Below are positions 30,579-40,538 of a stretch of 50,003 nucleotides of DNA, piece by piece (within the stretch, counting starts at the first letter, position 1; each line of letters starts with the position of its first letter). The notes below the pieces were generated by a model. The model was given only the letters and a program-made list of their open reading frames with translations. It did not search any database and was not told where the DNA came from. The position numbers and the translations under genes were made by a program. Location: the NCBI GenBank assembly GCA_017465465.1, contig JAFTWE010000048.1, positions 1 through 50,003 of the forward strand, written 5' to 3'. Source of the stretch: Clostridia bacterium. GTDB taxonomy: Bacteria; Bacillota; Clostridia; Oscillospirales; Acutalibacteraceae.

Positions 30579-31073
30579 TTATTTAATTTTACCTGCTTTG
30601 ATTGACTCAATAAGACCGCCTGTTGCGATAATTTCCTGAATAAATGCAGGGAACGGCTCAGCCTTGTATTCATCACCTGTGGTGAGGTTGTAGATAACAC
30701 CTGCGTCCATATCAGCCTTGAGTTTGTCGCCTTCGCTGATAGCGTCAACAGCCTCGGGGCACTCGATGATAGGAAGACCGATGTTGATTGAGTTACGGTA
30801 GAAAATTCTTGCAAAGCTCTTTGCAATTACAAGAGAAATACCGCTTGCTTTAATAGCGATGGGAGCGTGTTCACGGGAAGAGCCACAACCGAAGTTGTAG
30901 CCTGCAACCATAATGTCACCGTCTTCAACACGGTTTACGAAAGTTGCGTCAAGGTCTTCCATACAGTGAGCAGCAAGCTCTTTTTTATCAATAGTGTTAA
31001 GATAACGGGCAGGGATAATAACGTCGGTGTCAACATTATCGCCGTATTTAATAACTTTACCTTCAAATAACAT
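30579..31073 (-). CDS. leuD: 3-Isopropylmalate dehydratase small subunit
   Basis: Forms the swivel domain of the isopropylmalate isomerase with LeuC. At 164 residues it is the short clostridial/archaeal-type small subunit (HacB/LeuD2-like). The motifs are [16 protein letters not shown], the substrate loop [12 protein letters not shown], and [19 protein letters not shown]. The gap to leuC is two bases, so translation is coupled and the two subunits should be made in equal amounts. The same LeuCD can isomerise citramalate. Confidence 0.96.
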   Translation of the reverse strand: MLFEGKVIKYGDNVDTDVIIPARYLNTIDKKELAAHCMEDLDATFVNRVEDGDIMVAGYNFGCGSSREHAPIAIKASGISLVIAKSFARIFYRNSINIGLPIIECPEAVDAISEGDKLKADMDAGVIYNLTTGDEYKAEPFPAFIQEIIATGGLIESIKAGKIK

Positions 31074-31075
31074 TA

Positions 31076-32338
31076 TTACATAACCTCCTCTGGTGAAGAA
31101 ATCTTACCTGTGATAGCTGAAGCAGCAGCAACTGCAGGGCTTGCAAGGTAAACTTCTGATTTGGGGTGACCCATACGGCCAACGAAGTTACGGTTGGTTG
31201 TGGCAACTGCTCTTTCACCTTCAGCAAGAATACCCATGTGACCGCCAAGGCAAGGTCCGCAGGTAGGTGTTGAAACGATAGCACCTGCTTCGATGAAGAT
31301 TTTGAGAAGTCCCATTTCCATAGCGTCAAGATAAATCTTGTTGGTTGCAGGGATAACGATTGTGCGAACGCCCTTCTTAACCTTTTTGCCCTTGAGGATG
31401 TTAGCGGCAACAACAAGGTCTTCAAGTCTGCCGTTTGTGCAAGAGCCGATAACAACCTGGTCGATTTTAACCTCGCCAATCTGGTCAAAGGTGCGTGTGT
31501 TTTCGGGGAGGTGGGGGAAAGCTACTGTAGGACGGATTTCTGAAAGGTCGATAACATAAGTTTCATCATAAACAGCGTCATCGTCAGCCTTGTAGATTGT
31601 GGGCTCTTTGCCGCCTGCTTCTTTGATGAATTCGATTGTCTTATCGTCAACCTCAAAAATACCGTTCTTACCGCCTGCTTCAATAGCCATATTAGCCATA
31701 CAAAGTCTTTCACTGACTGAAAGAGTGTGAACGCCTTCGCCGCAGAATTCCATTGATTTGTAAAGAGCGCCGTCAACACCAATCATACCGATGATGTGAA
31801 GGATAACATCTTTACCGTAAACATTTGGCTGAAGCTCGCCCTTAAGCTCAAATTTGATAGCTGAAGGAACCTTGAACCAAGCCTTACCTGTTGCCATACC
31901 GCAAGCCATATCAGTTGAGCCAACGCCTGTTGAAAAAGCGCCGAGAGCACCGTATGTGCAGGTATGAGAGTCAGCGCCGATTACAACATCGCCTGAAACT
32001 ACAAGACCTTTTTCGGGGAGGATTGCGTGTTCAACACCCATATCGCCAACATCGAAGTAGTTTACGATGTCCATATCGCCTGCAAATTCACGGCACATTT
32101 TGCACTGTGTTGCGGCTTTGATGTCTTTGTTAGGTGTGAAATGGTCCATTACCATTGCTACCTTATTCTTGTCAAACACCTTGTCAAGACCGAGCTTTTT
32201 GTATTCTGATACGGCAACGGGTGTTGTAACGTCGTTACCTAAAACAAGGTCGATGTCTGCAAGAATGAGCTGACCTGCGCTCACTGAGTCAAGACCTGCG
32301 TGAGCAGCGAGGATTTTCTGTGTCATTGTCATTCCCAT
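31076..32338 (-). CDS. leuC: 3-Isopropylmalate dehydratase large subunit
   Basis: The aconitase-type large subunit with a 4Fe-4S cluster. It has 420 residues. [16 protein letters not shown] is the opening of the short (HacA-like) form. [21 protein letters not shown] carries one cluster Cys region, SCTNGRLED another, and [13 protein letters not shown] the CxxC pair. The ATG at 32338 overlaps the stop of cimA as TAATG, with AGGAG 4 bases earlier; an ATG two codons later is also possible. It works with LeuD, two bases downstream. Confidence 0.96.
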   Translation of the reverse strand: MGMTMTQKILAAHAGLDSVSAGQLILADIDLVLGNDVTTPVAVSEYKKLGLDKVFDKNKVAMVMDHFTPNKDIKAATQCKMCREFAGDMDIVNYFDVGDMGVEHAILPEKGLVVSGDVVIGADSHTCTYGALGAFSTGVGSTDMACGMATGKAWFKVPSAIKFELKGELQPNVYGKDVILHIIGMIGVDGALYKSMEFCGEGVHTLSVSERLCMANMAIEAGGKNGIFEVDDKTIEFIKEAGGKEPTIYKADDDAVYDETYVIDLSEIRPTVAFPHLPENTRTFDQIGEVKIDQVVIGSCTNGRLEDLVVAANILKGKKVKKGVRTIVIPATNKIYLDAMEMGLLKIFIEAGAIVSTPTCGPCLGGHMGILAEGERAVATTNRNFVGRMGHPKSEVYLASPAVAAASAITGKISSPEEVM

Positions 32339-33915
32339 TATTCATTCTCCTTTTTGGATAATTTGTATTCAAAAGAATCCACCAGAGCCCTGAAGCTCGC
32401 CTTAATAATATCGCTTGATACTCCGATGGTGGTAAATACCGAATTTGAGTCGGCAGAGTCAATCATAACTCTGGTTTTTGAGTCGGTGGTAAGACCTGAC
32501 TCGATAACACGAACCTTATAGTCCATAAGGTGCATATCGCTGATTTCGGGATAGAAGCAGGAAAGAGCATCTCTCATTGCCTTATCCAATGCGTTAACGG
32601 GACCGTTACCTGATGCGCAGGACATTGTAATCTTTCCGTCAACTTCAATTTTAATCATAGCGTTTGACTGCTGTTCGCCGTCGGGGGCGGGGAAGTCGTC
32701 AAGCACCTTATACATAATAACATTAAAATGAGGCTTGTAAAGACCTAATTGCTTTTTAACAAACAAATCAAAGCTTGCTTCAGCGGCCTCATAATGATAG
32801 CCTGCATTTTCTCTCTTTTTAAGTTCCTCGGTGATAATGCCCGTTTCGGGAGATTTCTTATCAAGCTCGGGGGCAAATTTTTGGATTTTGGGCAACACAG
32901 TGCCTCTGCCTGCAACCTCGCTCATCAAGAACTTTCTTTCATTACCAACGGATTCGGGGGGAACATGCTCAAAAGAGCGTGAGCATTTCTGCACGCCGTC
33001 AATGTGCATTCCTGCCTTGTGGCCGAAAGCACTTTTGCCTACATAAGGGTGATTGTGAGCAAGGCGGACATTTGAAATCTCTGCAATCTTACGGGCTGTG
33101 AGGCGAAGCTGAGTGAGGTCAACGCCAACATCATAGCCACACTTCAAAGCAAGGTTTGCAATGATTGTGCTAAGGTCTGCATTTCCGCATCTTTCACCGT
33201 AGCCCACGAACGTTCCCTGAACCTGAACAGCACCGCTTTTAACTGCTGACATTGAGTTGGCAACAGCACAGCCTGTATCGTTGTGGCAGTGAATTCCTAC
33301 CCTCACATCGGGGAAAGCGGTTGTTACCGCCGCAGTAATTTCAGCAATTTCATCGGGCATACAGCCGCCGTTTGTGTCACAAAGGGCAAGCACATCGGCG
33401 CCTCCCTCAACTGCACAGGCAAGAACCTCCATAGCGTAAGAGGGGTTGTTTTTGTAGCCGTCATAAAAATGCTCAGCGTCAAAGATAACCTCTTTGCCTT
33501 TTTCCTTGAGATAAGCAAGGGTGTCTTTAACAATCTTTTTGTTGTCTTCCAAAGAAATATGAAGAATTTCGGTAACATGTAAATCCCAGGTCTTGCCGAA
33601 AATAGCAACTGCAGGAGTATTTGCCGAAAGAAGAGCAATGATGTTTGCATCTTCACAAACGGGCTTGCCTGCTCTGGCTGTACTGCCGAAGGCGCAAAGC
33701 TTTGCATTTTTGAATTCAACATTTTTCAGCTCTTCAAAAAAACGAAGCTCCTTGGGATTTGAGCCGGGGTTGCCGGCTTCAATGTATGTAACACCGAATT
33801 CATCAAGAATTGTTGCAATTTTAAGTTTGTCCTGAACGGAAAAAGAGATTCCCTCACCCTGTGAGCCGTCGCGTAGAGTGGAGTCGAAAATCTCGATTTT
33901 CTTGAAATCGGACAT
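32338..33915 (-). CDS. cimA: (R)-Citramalate synthase
   Basis: Condenses pyruvate and acetyl-CoA to citramalate, opening the threonine-independent route to 2-oxobutyrate and isoleucine. The HMGL-like barrel shows [53 protein letters not shown] and the [19 protein letters not shown] linker. A C-terminal LeuA-type regulatory domain follows. The 525-residue length and the NPGSNPKE substrate loop fit CimA rather than 2-isopropylmalate synthase. AGGAGCTG precedes the ATG. It overlaps leuC. No leuA is in the window. Confidence 0.93.
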   Translation of the reverse strand: MSDFKKIEIFDSTLRDGSQGEGISFSVQDKLKIATILDEFGVTYIEAGNPGSNPKELRFFEELKNVEFKNAKLCAFGSTARAGKPVCEDANIIALLSANTPAVAIFGKTWDLHVTEILHISLEDNKKIVKDTLAYLKEKGKEVIFDAEHFYDGYKNNPSYAMEVLACAVEGGADVLALCDTNGGCMPDEIAEITAAVTTAFPDVRVGIHCHNDTGCAVANSMSAVKSGAVQVQGTFVGYGERCGNADLSTIIANLALKCGYDVGVDLTQLRLTARKIAEISNVRLAHNHPYVGKSAFGHKAGMHIDGVQKCSRSFEHVPPESVGNERKFLMSEVAGRGTVLPKIQKFAPELDKKSPETGIITEELKKRENAGYHYEAAEASFDLFVKKQLGLYKPHFNVIMYKVLDDFPAPDGEQQSNAMIKIEVDGKITMSCASGNGPVNALDKAMRDALSCFYPEISDMHLMDYKVRVIESGLTTDSKTRVMIDSADSNSVFTTIGVSSDIIKASFRALVDSFEYKLSKKENE

Positions 33916-33934
33916 AGTTTCAGCTCCTTTCTTA

Positions 33935-34012
33935 CAGGGTTTATCTCAGAATTCAAAATTAAAAACTCTCAGATAAACCCTGTACACCCTATCCGCCGAT
34001 TGACGGATAGGG
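33935..34012 (-). other. Two stem-loops between ilvC and cimA
   Basis: In the transcript the first hairpin pairs CCCTATCCG with CGGATAGGG (33987-33995 and 34004-34012). The second pairs CAGGGTTTATCT with AGATAAACCCTG (33935-33946 and 33971-33982). Neither has a U run, so they are more likely mRNA-processing or stability elements than terminators. They fill most of the 112-base gap. Confidence 0.7.
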
Positions 34013-34027
34013 CGAAAATAGGAATAA

Positions 34028-35023
<996 letters not shown>

Positions 35024-35044
35024 TTACTCCTTTGAATAATAAAT

Positions 35045-35539
35045 TTATTTTTTAAGGGTTGTGCTGCCGCGGTCAATAGCTACAAGACCGGTGCGGCACA
35101 TCTCTACTATACCATAGGGTTTGAGAAGCTCAACAAATGAATCGAGCTTGTTGCTTTCACCTGTTTTTTCAAAGCAGATGGTTTCAGCCGAAAGGTCAAC
35201 AACCTTTGCGCCGAAGGTGTTGGCAACTGTGAGCACCTCAAGGCGGTCAGCAGGGTTTGCCTTAACCTTAACGATTGCAAGCTCACGGTTGATTGCTGTT
35301 GAGGTTTCGATTTCTTTGATTTCTTTAACATCAAAGAGCTTACCGAGCTGTTTTAACATCTGGTCGCGTTCATATTCAGAGCCTGTCATTGTAACAGTCA
35401 TTCTTGAAAGGTCGGGGTTTTCGGTAACACCAACAGTAAGGCTGTCAATGTTAAAGCCTCGGCGGGAGAACATACCTGAAATTCTTGTTAAAACACCTGA
35501 CTGGTTAGAAACCAACATACCGATAACAAATCTTTTCAT
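35045..35539 (-). CDS. ilvN: Acetolactate synthase regulatory (small) subunit
   Basis: Binds valine and activates or inhibits the catalytic subunit. At 164 residues it has an N-terminal ACT domain (FVIGMLVSNQSGVLTRISGMFSRRG, with the NQSGVL valine loop) and a C-terminal ACT-like domain (RELAIVKVKANPADRLEVL...). This is the usual full-length Firmicute form, also called IlvH. GGGGG precedes the ATG, 12 bases after ilvB, so coupling to the catalytic subunit is likely. Confidence 0.96.
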   Translation of the reverse strand: MKRFVIGMLVSNQSGVLTRISGMFSRRGFNIDSLTVGVTENPDLSRMTVTMTGSEYERDQMLKQLGKLFDVKEIKEIETSTAINRELAIVKVKANPADRLEVLTVANTFGAKVVDLSAETICFEKTGESNKLDSFVELLKPYGIVEMCRTGLVAIDRGSTTLKK

Positions 35540-35551
35540 TTCATAACCCCC

Positions 35552-37219
35552 TTATCTGAATCGCATAAGCAGACTGTCAATGGACTTTCCGGGAGGAATC
35601 ATAGGAAGAACCATTTCGTCTTTGTCGATTATACATTCAACAACGCAGGGGCTCTTTGAAGCAAAAGCCTCTTTGAGTGCTTCGTTGAGGGAGTCTTTAT
35701 CATCAGCTCTGAAGCCCTTGGCTCCGAAAGCTTCTGCAAGCTTAACAAAATCTGTTTTGCGGTTAAGTGTGGTCTGGGAATAGCGCTCACCGTAGAACAT
35801 AGTCTGCCACTGGCGAACATTGCCGAGAACACCGTTGTTGAAAAGAACAACAACCAACGGAAGATTTTGTGAAACTGCTGTGGCAAGCTCATTAAGGTTC
35901 ATACCAAAGCTGCCGTCACCTGTATAGAGAATACTTGTTCTGCCTGTTGCAACAGCCGCGCCGATTGCCGCGCCCATTCCAAAGCCCATTGTACCCAAGC
36001 CGCCGCTTGTGATAAAGGTTTTTGAATGGTGAACCTTATTTCTCTGTGAAGTCCAGAGCTGGTGCTGACCAACATCGGTGCTAACAGGTGAATATTCATC
36101 CTTGATTGCGTTAACAGCATCAATAATGTCATAAGGTGTAAGCTTGTTGGGGCTTATGTAAGTATTTTCTTCTTCATATTTTCTAAATTCGTCAATCTTT
36201 GCCATCCATTCGGGCTTTTTGCTTTCAGAGGTTTTCTCGTTAATTGCGGCGAGAACCTCTTTAAGGTCGCCTGTGATGCCGAGATTTACGGAAATGTTTT
36301 TGCTGATTTCAGCAGGGTCAATGTCAATGTGGATAATTTTTTTGTCGAGAGAGAACTTTTTCTTGTCACCTGTGGCTCTGTCACTGAAGCGGACACCCAT
36401 AGCGATTATAAGGTCTGACTCATACATTGCCGCTGTTGAAGCGTAATGACCGTGCATACCGCACATACCCAAACCGTTTTTGAATGAAGCGGGGATTGAA
36501 GCAAGGCCCATCATACTTGTGCCGATTGGAGCATCAATTTTTTCTGAAAAAGCCATAATATCGTGGCAGCATCTTTCTTTAGCCGCGCCGCCGCCGCAAT
36601 AAATAAACGGGCGTTTGCTCTGAGCAATCATTTCAACTGCTTTGTCGATAAGAGCCTCATCAAAAGGAGGATTGTCGAAAAGAGCAACCTTTTCTTTATT
36701 TTTAAATTCGGTAGATGCTAACTGAACATCCTTAGGAATATCAATAAGCACGGGGCCGGGTCTGCCTGACTGGGCAATCTGCATAGCTTCGCGGATTGTG
36801 TCGGCGAGCTTGGTAACATCCTTAACCTGATAGCTGTGCTTAACAATGGGGTAGGTCACACCTACGATGTCAACCTCCTGAAATCCGTCACTGCCCAAAA
36901 CGGCTGTTCCGACATTGCCTGTGATGGCAAGCAAAGGGGTTGAGTCAAGGTTAGCGTCGGCGATACCGGTAACAAGGTTGGTTGCGCCGGGGCCTGAGGT
37001 GGCAAGAACAACGCCTAATCTGCCTGACGCTCTTGCATAACCTTCAGCGGCGTGGGCGGCACCCTGCTCGTGAGCAGAAATAACGTGGTTAATTCTGTCA
37101 GCGTTTTTGTAAAGCTCATCGTAAATATCGAGAACCGAGCCGCCGGGGTAGCCGAAGATTGTATCAACACCTTGCTCAATAAGGGTTTCAATAAGAATCT
37201 GAGCACCTGTTAATTTCAT
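35552..37219 (-). CDS. ilvB: Acetolactate synthase catalytic (large) subunit
   Basis: A ThDP enzyme making acetolactate (Val, Leu) and acetohydroxybutyrate (Ile). At 555 residues it has the catalytic Glu in SAHEQGAAHAAEGYARASG (Glu 51), the FAD-region GVRFSDRATG, and the ThDP motif GDGSFGMNLNELATAV...NNG. It is the first structural gene of the operon; AGAAAGGA precedes the ATG. Upstream lie the leader-peptide gene and terminator (37251-37455), so expression should respond to charged branched-chain tRNAs. Confidence 0.97.
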   Translation of the reverse strand: MKLTGAQILIETLIEQGVDTIFGYPGGSVLDIYDELYKNADRINHVISAHEQGAAHAAEGYARASGRLGVVLATSGPGATNLVTGIADANLDSTPLLAITGNVGTAVLGSDGFQEVDIVGVTYPIVKHSYQVKDVTKLADTIREAMQIAQSGRPGPVLIDIPKDVQLASTEFKNKEKVALFDNPPFDEALIDKAVEMIAQSKRPFIYCGGGAAKERCCHDIMAFSEKIDAPIGTSMMGLASIPASFKNGLGMCGMHGHYASTAAMYESDLIIAMGVRFSDRATGDKKKFSLDKKIIHIDIDPAEISKNISVNLGITGDLKEVLAAINEKTSESKKPEWMAKIDEFRKYEEENTYISPNKLTPYDIIDAVNAIKDEYSPVSTDVGQHQLWTSQRNKVHHSKTFITSGGLGTMGFGMGAAIGAAVATGRTSILYTGDGSFGMNLNELATAVSQNLPLVVVLFNNGVLGNVRQWQTMFYGERYSQTTLNRKTDFVKLAEAFGAKGFRADDKDSLNEALKEAFASKSPCVVECIIDKDEMVLPMIPPGKSIDSLLMRFR

Positions 37220-37250
37220 AGCGTTTCCTTTCTGTAAAGAGCTGTGTTTC

Positions 37251-37290
37251 GTAAATAAAAGCCTATGGCTTAAAGATTAAACCATAGGCT
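37251..37290 (-). terminator. Attenuator terminator of the ilv-leu operon
   Basis: In the RNA AGCCTATGG (37282-37290) pairs with CCATAGGCT (37260-37268), followed by UUUUAUUU. It lies between the leader peptide and ilvB. GGUUUAAU, in the 5' arm and loop, can pair with AUUAAAGCC just past the leader stop codon (one bulge). That is a candidate antiterminator that a ribosome at the stop codon would block. Confidence 0.8.
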
Positions 37291-37338
37291 CCGAGTATGT
37301 ATAATAAAAACCCTTGGTATTATTCCGTGGGGCTTTAA

Positions 37339-37455
37339 TTAAACTGCTTTCTGACACCTTGGGGCATAATCTTTTGCGTTATCAATTAGGGCCACGACCA
37401 CAAGATTGATAACGTTAATAATTATTATTCCCAATTGTGCGGTGAATGAAAACAT
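37339..37455 (-). CDS. ilvL: Leader peptide of the ilv-leu operon (attenuation)
   Basis: A 38-residue frame starting MFSFTAQLG, followed by four Ile codons in a row (residues 10-13). The next eleven residues (14-24) are NVINLVVVALI, so residues 8-24 carry 6 Ile, 4 Val and 3 Leu. The rest is polar, ending QKAV. GAGG lies about 7 bases before ATG. The Ile/Val codons overlap a hairpin, GUUAUCAAU (37405-37413) with AUUGAUAAC (37378-37386). A terminator follows at 37251-37290, then ilvB. This matches classical translation-coupled attenuation: stalling at Ile/Val/Leu codons would favour read-through. The peptide itself probably has no function. Confidence 0.85.
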   Translation of the reverse strand: MFSFTAQLGIIIINVINLVVVALIDNAKDYAPRCQKAV

Positions 37456-37489
37456 TTTAATTCCTCACAACTCCATATTAGTTGCCGAT

Positions 37490-37517
37490 ATTATAACACA
37501 CTTTTTTTCAAAAACAA
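37490..37517 (-). promoter_or_regulatory. Promoter of the ilv-leu operon
   Basis: On the minus strand TTGTTT (37512-37517), 16-base spacer, TATAAT (37490-37495). The start near 37483 gives a 28-base leader to the ilvL ATG. The AT-rich stretch 37518-37680 separates it from the divergent promoter; I see nothing else in it. Confidence 0.7.
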
Positions 37518-37680
37518 GGGCTAAAACTCTTTTTCTACAATTTGGTCAATATAAGATGTATAAAAAAATCAACTTTGTATATTTTAACGATAAAAAACAA
37601 CGAAAAAAGGGCTTGAAATAAAGAAATTTAGTGCATTTTGCCACTTTGACCTAAAAAAACATTTTGCCCTTTTAAGGTCG

Positions 37681-37709
37681 TTGACAGATTATTAGTTAAA
37701 AGTTATAAT
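37681..37709 (+). promoter_or_regulatory. Promoter of the 37741 gene group
   Basis: A perfect TTGACA (37681-37686), 17-base spacer and TATAAT (37704-37709). The expected start is near 37716, 25 bases before the ATG at 37741. Confidence 0.85.
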
Positions 37710-37740
37710 AAGTATATTAAATATAATGGGGTGTTGTGGA

Positions 37741-37929
37741 ATGAAAAAGCAATGTGAAGGCTGTTATAAGAGGTTTGAGGTTATCAGGGATACATCTGTT
37801 CCCGTTACTCCTGACCTGCGTGCGCCCCGTGAGCATATCCATTGCCCGTGGTGCGGCTGTGAAAACGGAACAGTTGAAGCAGGCTCCCTTATAAGCACAA
37901 GGCGCTGTATAGCAGAAAGTGAGTTCTGA
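37741..37929 (+). CDS. Small Cys-rich protein, zinc-ribbon-like, 62 aa
   Basis: Starts MKKQCEGCYKRFEVIRDTSV and contains two Cys pairs, CEGC (5-8) and CPWCGC (about 40-45). This is a plausible zinc ribbon around a Pro-rich middle (VPVTPDLRAPREHIH). I know no named family. ATG at 37741 lies 7-8 bases after GGGGTG; the ATG five codons earlier has no SD and would begin almost at the transcription start. The next gene starts one base after its stop, so they form a small operon. Confidence 0.7.
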   Translation: MKKQCEGCYKRFEVIRDTSVPVTPDLRAPREHIHCPWCGCENGTVEAGSLISTRRCIAESEF

Positions 37930-37930
37930 T

Positions 37931-38155
37931 ATGGAAAAGCTTGTTGTTGAATTTATTGAAAACGGCATTGCCAAATGTGAAATGCCTGATAAAAGCTTCA
38001 GAGAAGTTGAAGTGTCACTTTTACCCCCGGAGGTTAAAAGCGGGGATGTTTTGGGCTTTGACGGTGAGAAATATGTAATTCTCAACGAAGAAGCCGAGCA
38101 GAAAAAGCAAAAAATGCTTGACCTGCAGGCAAGACTTTTTAAAAAGAAAAAATAG
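37931..38155 (+). CDS. DUF3006 domain-containing protein
   Basis: A 74-residue protein. The DUF3006 pattern runs the full length: an N-terminal strand pair (LVVEFIENGIAKCEM), VEVSLLPPEVKSGDVL (the conserved LP...GD.L), a strand (YVILNEEAEQKKQKM) and a basic helix LQARLFKKKK. The family is small, likely nucleic-acid or beta-barrel-like, of unknown function. In many Firmicutes it sits beside a ComEC-like hydrolase; here it follows the Cys-rich 62-aa gene instead. ATG at 37931 is preferred over a GTG four codons earlier. Confidence 0.85.
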   Translation: MEKLVVEFIENGIAKCEMPDKSFREVEVSLLPPEVKSGDVLGFDGEKYVILNEEAEQKKQKMLDLQARLFKKKK

Positions 38156-38223
38156 AAAATTAAGACTTTGATTACAAAATATTCATATTAAAATATCATA
38201 CTATTACATCGGAGATGTTAATT

Positions 38224-39522
38224 ATGTGTCAGTCACTTATTGATTTTTACAAAGATAAAAAGGTTCTGATTATGGGCTTTGGCAGAGAGGGTATTTCTAC
38301 CTACAACTATATCCGCAAATACCTGCCCGAAAAGCAGTTAGGCATTGCAGATATGAAAGAAATAAGCCTGGATGACCCGAATGTAACCCTTCATACAGGT
38401 GCAGATTATATGGCTGCTATGAAGGATTATGATTTGGTTATGAAAACCCCGGGTATTTCTGTCAGAAGTGTTGAAATTCCTGAGAATGTTACAATCACCT
38501 GCCAGACAGATTTGTTTTTGAAATATGCCCCCTGTATGAAAATCGGTATCACAGGCACCAAGGGTAAAACCACCACATCAACCCTCATTTATGAGGTTAT
38601 TGCCGCTTCGGGTAAGGATACCTGCTTAATCGGTAACATCGGTGTGCCTGTTTTTGATGTGCTTGATGCAAGCGAGGGCAAAATTGCTGTTATTGAAATG
38701 TCATCACATCAGCTTGAATTTACACGCACATCTCCTCACATTGCAGTGCTTACCAATGTTTACCCTGAGCATCTTGACCACTACAACGGCTTTGAGGGCT
38801 ATGTTGGCGCAAAGCTCAATATAATGAAGCATCAGAATGAAAATGATTATCTGATTTTTAACCCCGACCAGGATTTGACAGGTGTGGTTGATTTTGACTG
38901 CGCTAAGAGCAATAAATTTGCTGTGAGTGCGGTGCAGGATGATGAATTTTTGCAAAGCCTCACAAAGCTCAACGGCAGACTTCTTGGCGTTCACACTCAT
39001 CAGGATATTTTCTTTGCCGCCAAGGTTGCAGAAATTCTCGCCATAAGCAAGGATGCCGTTAAAAAAGGTGTTGAAAATTTCAAGGGAATTCCCCACCGCC
39101 TCGAGCCTGTGGGTGAGTTCAGGGGCGTTAAGTTTTTTAACGACAGCATTGCCACAATTCCTCACGCCGTTGAGTGCGGAGTGGATGCAATCGGCGATGT
39201 AGATACGCTGATTTTCGGCGGTCTTGACAGAGGCATAGGCTACGCTGAATTTGAAGAATATCTTATGTCCTGCCCTGTGTCAAATCTTATCGGTATGCCT
39301 GAAACAGGCCACAGCATAATTGACAGGCTTACTAAAGCAGGATGCACCAAAAATATGGTGAAGGCCGAGGATATGGACCACGCGGTGAAAGCTGCATTTG
39401 AGCTTACGGCAAAAGGAAAAAGCTGTTTGCTTTCTCCTGCGGCATCAAGCTACAATGTATATAAAAACTTTGAATACAAAGGCAATCACTATAAAGAAGT
39501 GATTAAAAAGTTAGGTGAATGA
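38224..39522 (+). CDS. murD: UDP-N-acetylmuramoylalanine--D-glutamate ligase
   Basis: Adds D-Glu to UDP-MurNAc-L-Ala in the cytosol, a peptidoglycan precursor step. It has 432 residues in three domains: Rossmann-like (VLIMGFGREGISTYNYI), central ATPase with GITGTKGKTTTS (P-loop), EMSSHQLEF and TNVYPEHLDHY, and a C-terminal domain with FNDSIATIPHA and SPAASSYNVYKNF. ATG at 38224 has GGAG 9 bases upstream; the earlier ATG abuts that SD. It stands apart from other mur/fts genes, so it could be a second MurD-like ligase rather than the dcw-cluster copy. Confidence 0.9.
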   Translation: MCQSLIDFYKDKKVLIMGFGREGISTYNYIRKYLPEKQLGIADMKEISLDDPNVTLHTGADYMAAMKDYDLVMKTPGISVRSVEIPENVTITCQTDLFLKYAPCMKIGITGTKGKTTTSTLIYEVIAASGKDTCLIGNIGVPVFDVLDASEGKIAVIEMSSHQLEFTRTSPHIAVLTNVYPEHLDHYNGFEGYVGAKLNIMKHQNENDYLIFNPDQDLTGVVDFDCAKSNKFAVSAVQDDEFLQSLTKLNGRLLGVHTHQDIFFAAKVAEILAISKDAVKKGVENFKGIPHRLEPVGEFRGVKFFNDSIATIPHAVECGVDAIGDVDTLIFGGLDRGIGYAEFEEYLMSCPVSNLIGMPETGHSIIDRLTKAGCTKNMVKAEDMDHAVKAAFELTAKGKSCLLSPAASSYNVYKNFEYKGNHYKEVIKKLGE

Positions 39523-39523
39523 A

Positions 39524-39991
39524 TTGAACAATCTCAAATTTAAGTTTATGGAGTTTATGAGGGGACGAAACGGCTCAGATGAACTTTATTTTGTAATGCT
39601 CATTGTGAGCTTTGTTCTTGAAATAGCGGATTGGTTTATAAATTCAAGAATTTTTTCATTGTTTTGCGTTTTATTTTTTGTGCTTACAATGTACAGATTT
39701 TTCTCAAAAAATCTTTATCAGAGGCAAAAAGAAAATGCAAAGCTTTTAGAGATTATTTCAAAAATAAAAAACAAAAATTTCAGCCATAATCCTTATGATG
39801 TTACTCCCAAAAAGCCGTCAAAATTGAAGAAAAAAATTGACGCTCTTAAAATGAGATTCAGGGACAGAAAAACTCACGTTTTCAAAAAATGCCCGAGCTG
39901 TCAGGCAACAATAAGGCTGCCGAAGCGCAAGGGTGAGCATACGGTTTGCTGCCCCAGATGTTCAACAGATTTTAAAGTAAAAATCAGATGA
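39524..39991 (+). CDS. Membrane protein with C-terminal zinc ribbon
   Basis: About 155 residues. It starts NNLKFKFMEFMRGRNGSDEL, then two closely spaced membrane helices (FVMLIVSFVLEIADWF and IFSLFCVLFFVLTMYRFF), a long basic linker, and a C-terminal zinc ribbon CPSCQATIRLPKRKGEHTVC-CPRC. I recognise the layout from unnamed clostridial proteins near cell-wall genes. The start is uncertain: TTG at 39524 has AGGTGA 5 bases upstream, while GTG at 39515 overlaps the murD stop. It is coupled to murD either way. Function unknown. Confidence 0.8.
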   Translation: MNNLKFKFMEFMRGRNGSDELYFVMLIVSFVLEIADWFINSRIFSLFCVLFFVLTMYRFFSKNLYQRQKENAKLLEIISKIKNKNFSHNPYDVTPKKPSKLKKKIDALKMRFRDRKTHVFKKCPSCQATIRLPKRKGEHTVCCPRCSTDFKVKIR

Positions 39992-40001
39992 GGGATTTAT
40001 T

Positions 40002-40538
40002 ATGAAGCTTGAAGAAACCACGGTAAAAAAGAATTATATATACGAGGGCAGAATTATAAATCTTCGCCGTGACGATGCTCTTTTGCCAAACGGCAAGCCT
40101 TGTATAAGAGAGGTTATTGAGCATCCCGGCGGAGTGTGCATTGCCGCTTTGACTGATAACAACGAGCTTATGTTTGTGCGCCAGTTCAGATACCCTTATA
40201 TGGATGTTTTGCTGGAGCTCCCTGCAGGTAAGCTTGAAAGGGGAGAAGACCCTCTTGAAACAGGCAAGCGTGAATTACTTGAAGAAATCGGTTGCACGGC
40301 AGAAGAATATATTGACCTGGGTAAATTTTATCCCACCTGCGGTTATGTGGATGAAATTATTTATCTCTACCTTGCAAAGGGGCTTTCTTTTGGCGAGCAG
40401 AACCTTGATGAGGACGAGTTTTTGAATGTTGAAAAAATTCCTCTTGAAAAAGCTGTTCAGATGGTTATGAATAACGAAATTCCTGACGGCAAAACCCAGG
40501 CGGCAATTTTAAAAACATATTTAAAGGTGACAAAATGA
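40002..40538 (+). CDS. NUDIX hydrolase, ADP-ribose pyrophosphatase type
   Basis: Hydrolyses ADP-ribose or related nucleoside diphosphates. The 178-residue protein has the full NUDIX box, GKLERGEDPLETGKRELLEEIG (GX5EX7REUXEEXG), preceded by FVRQFRYPYMDVLLELPAG and followed by the Pro-containing FYPTCGYVDEI typical of NudF enzymes. Its stop overlaps the maf start by ATGA, and the HD gene follows one base after maf. Together they form a nucleotide-sanitation group. Confidence 0.93.
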   Translation: MKLEETTVKKNYIYEGRIINLRRDDALLPNGKPCIREVIEHPGGVCIAALTDNNELMFVRQFRYPYMDVLLELPAGKLERGEDPLETGKRELLEEIGCTAEEYIDLGKFYPTCGYVDEIIYLYLAKGLSFGEQNLDEDEFLNVEKIPLEKAVQMVMNNEIPDGKTQAAILKTYLKVTK

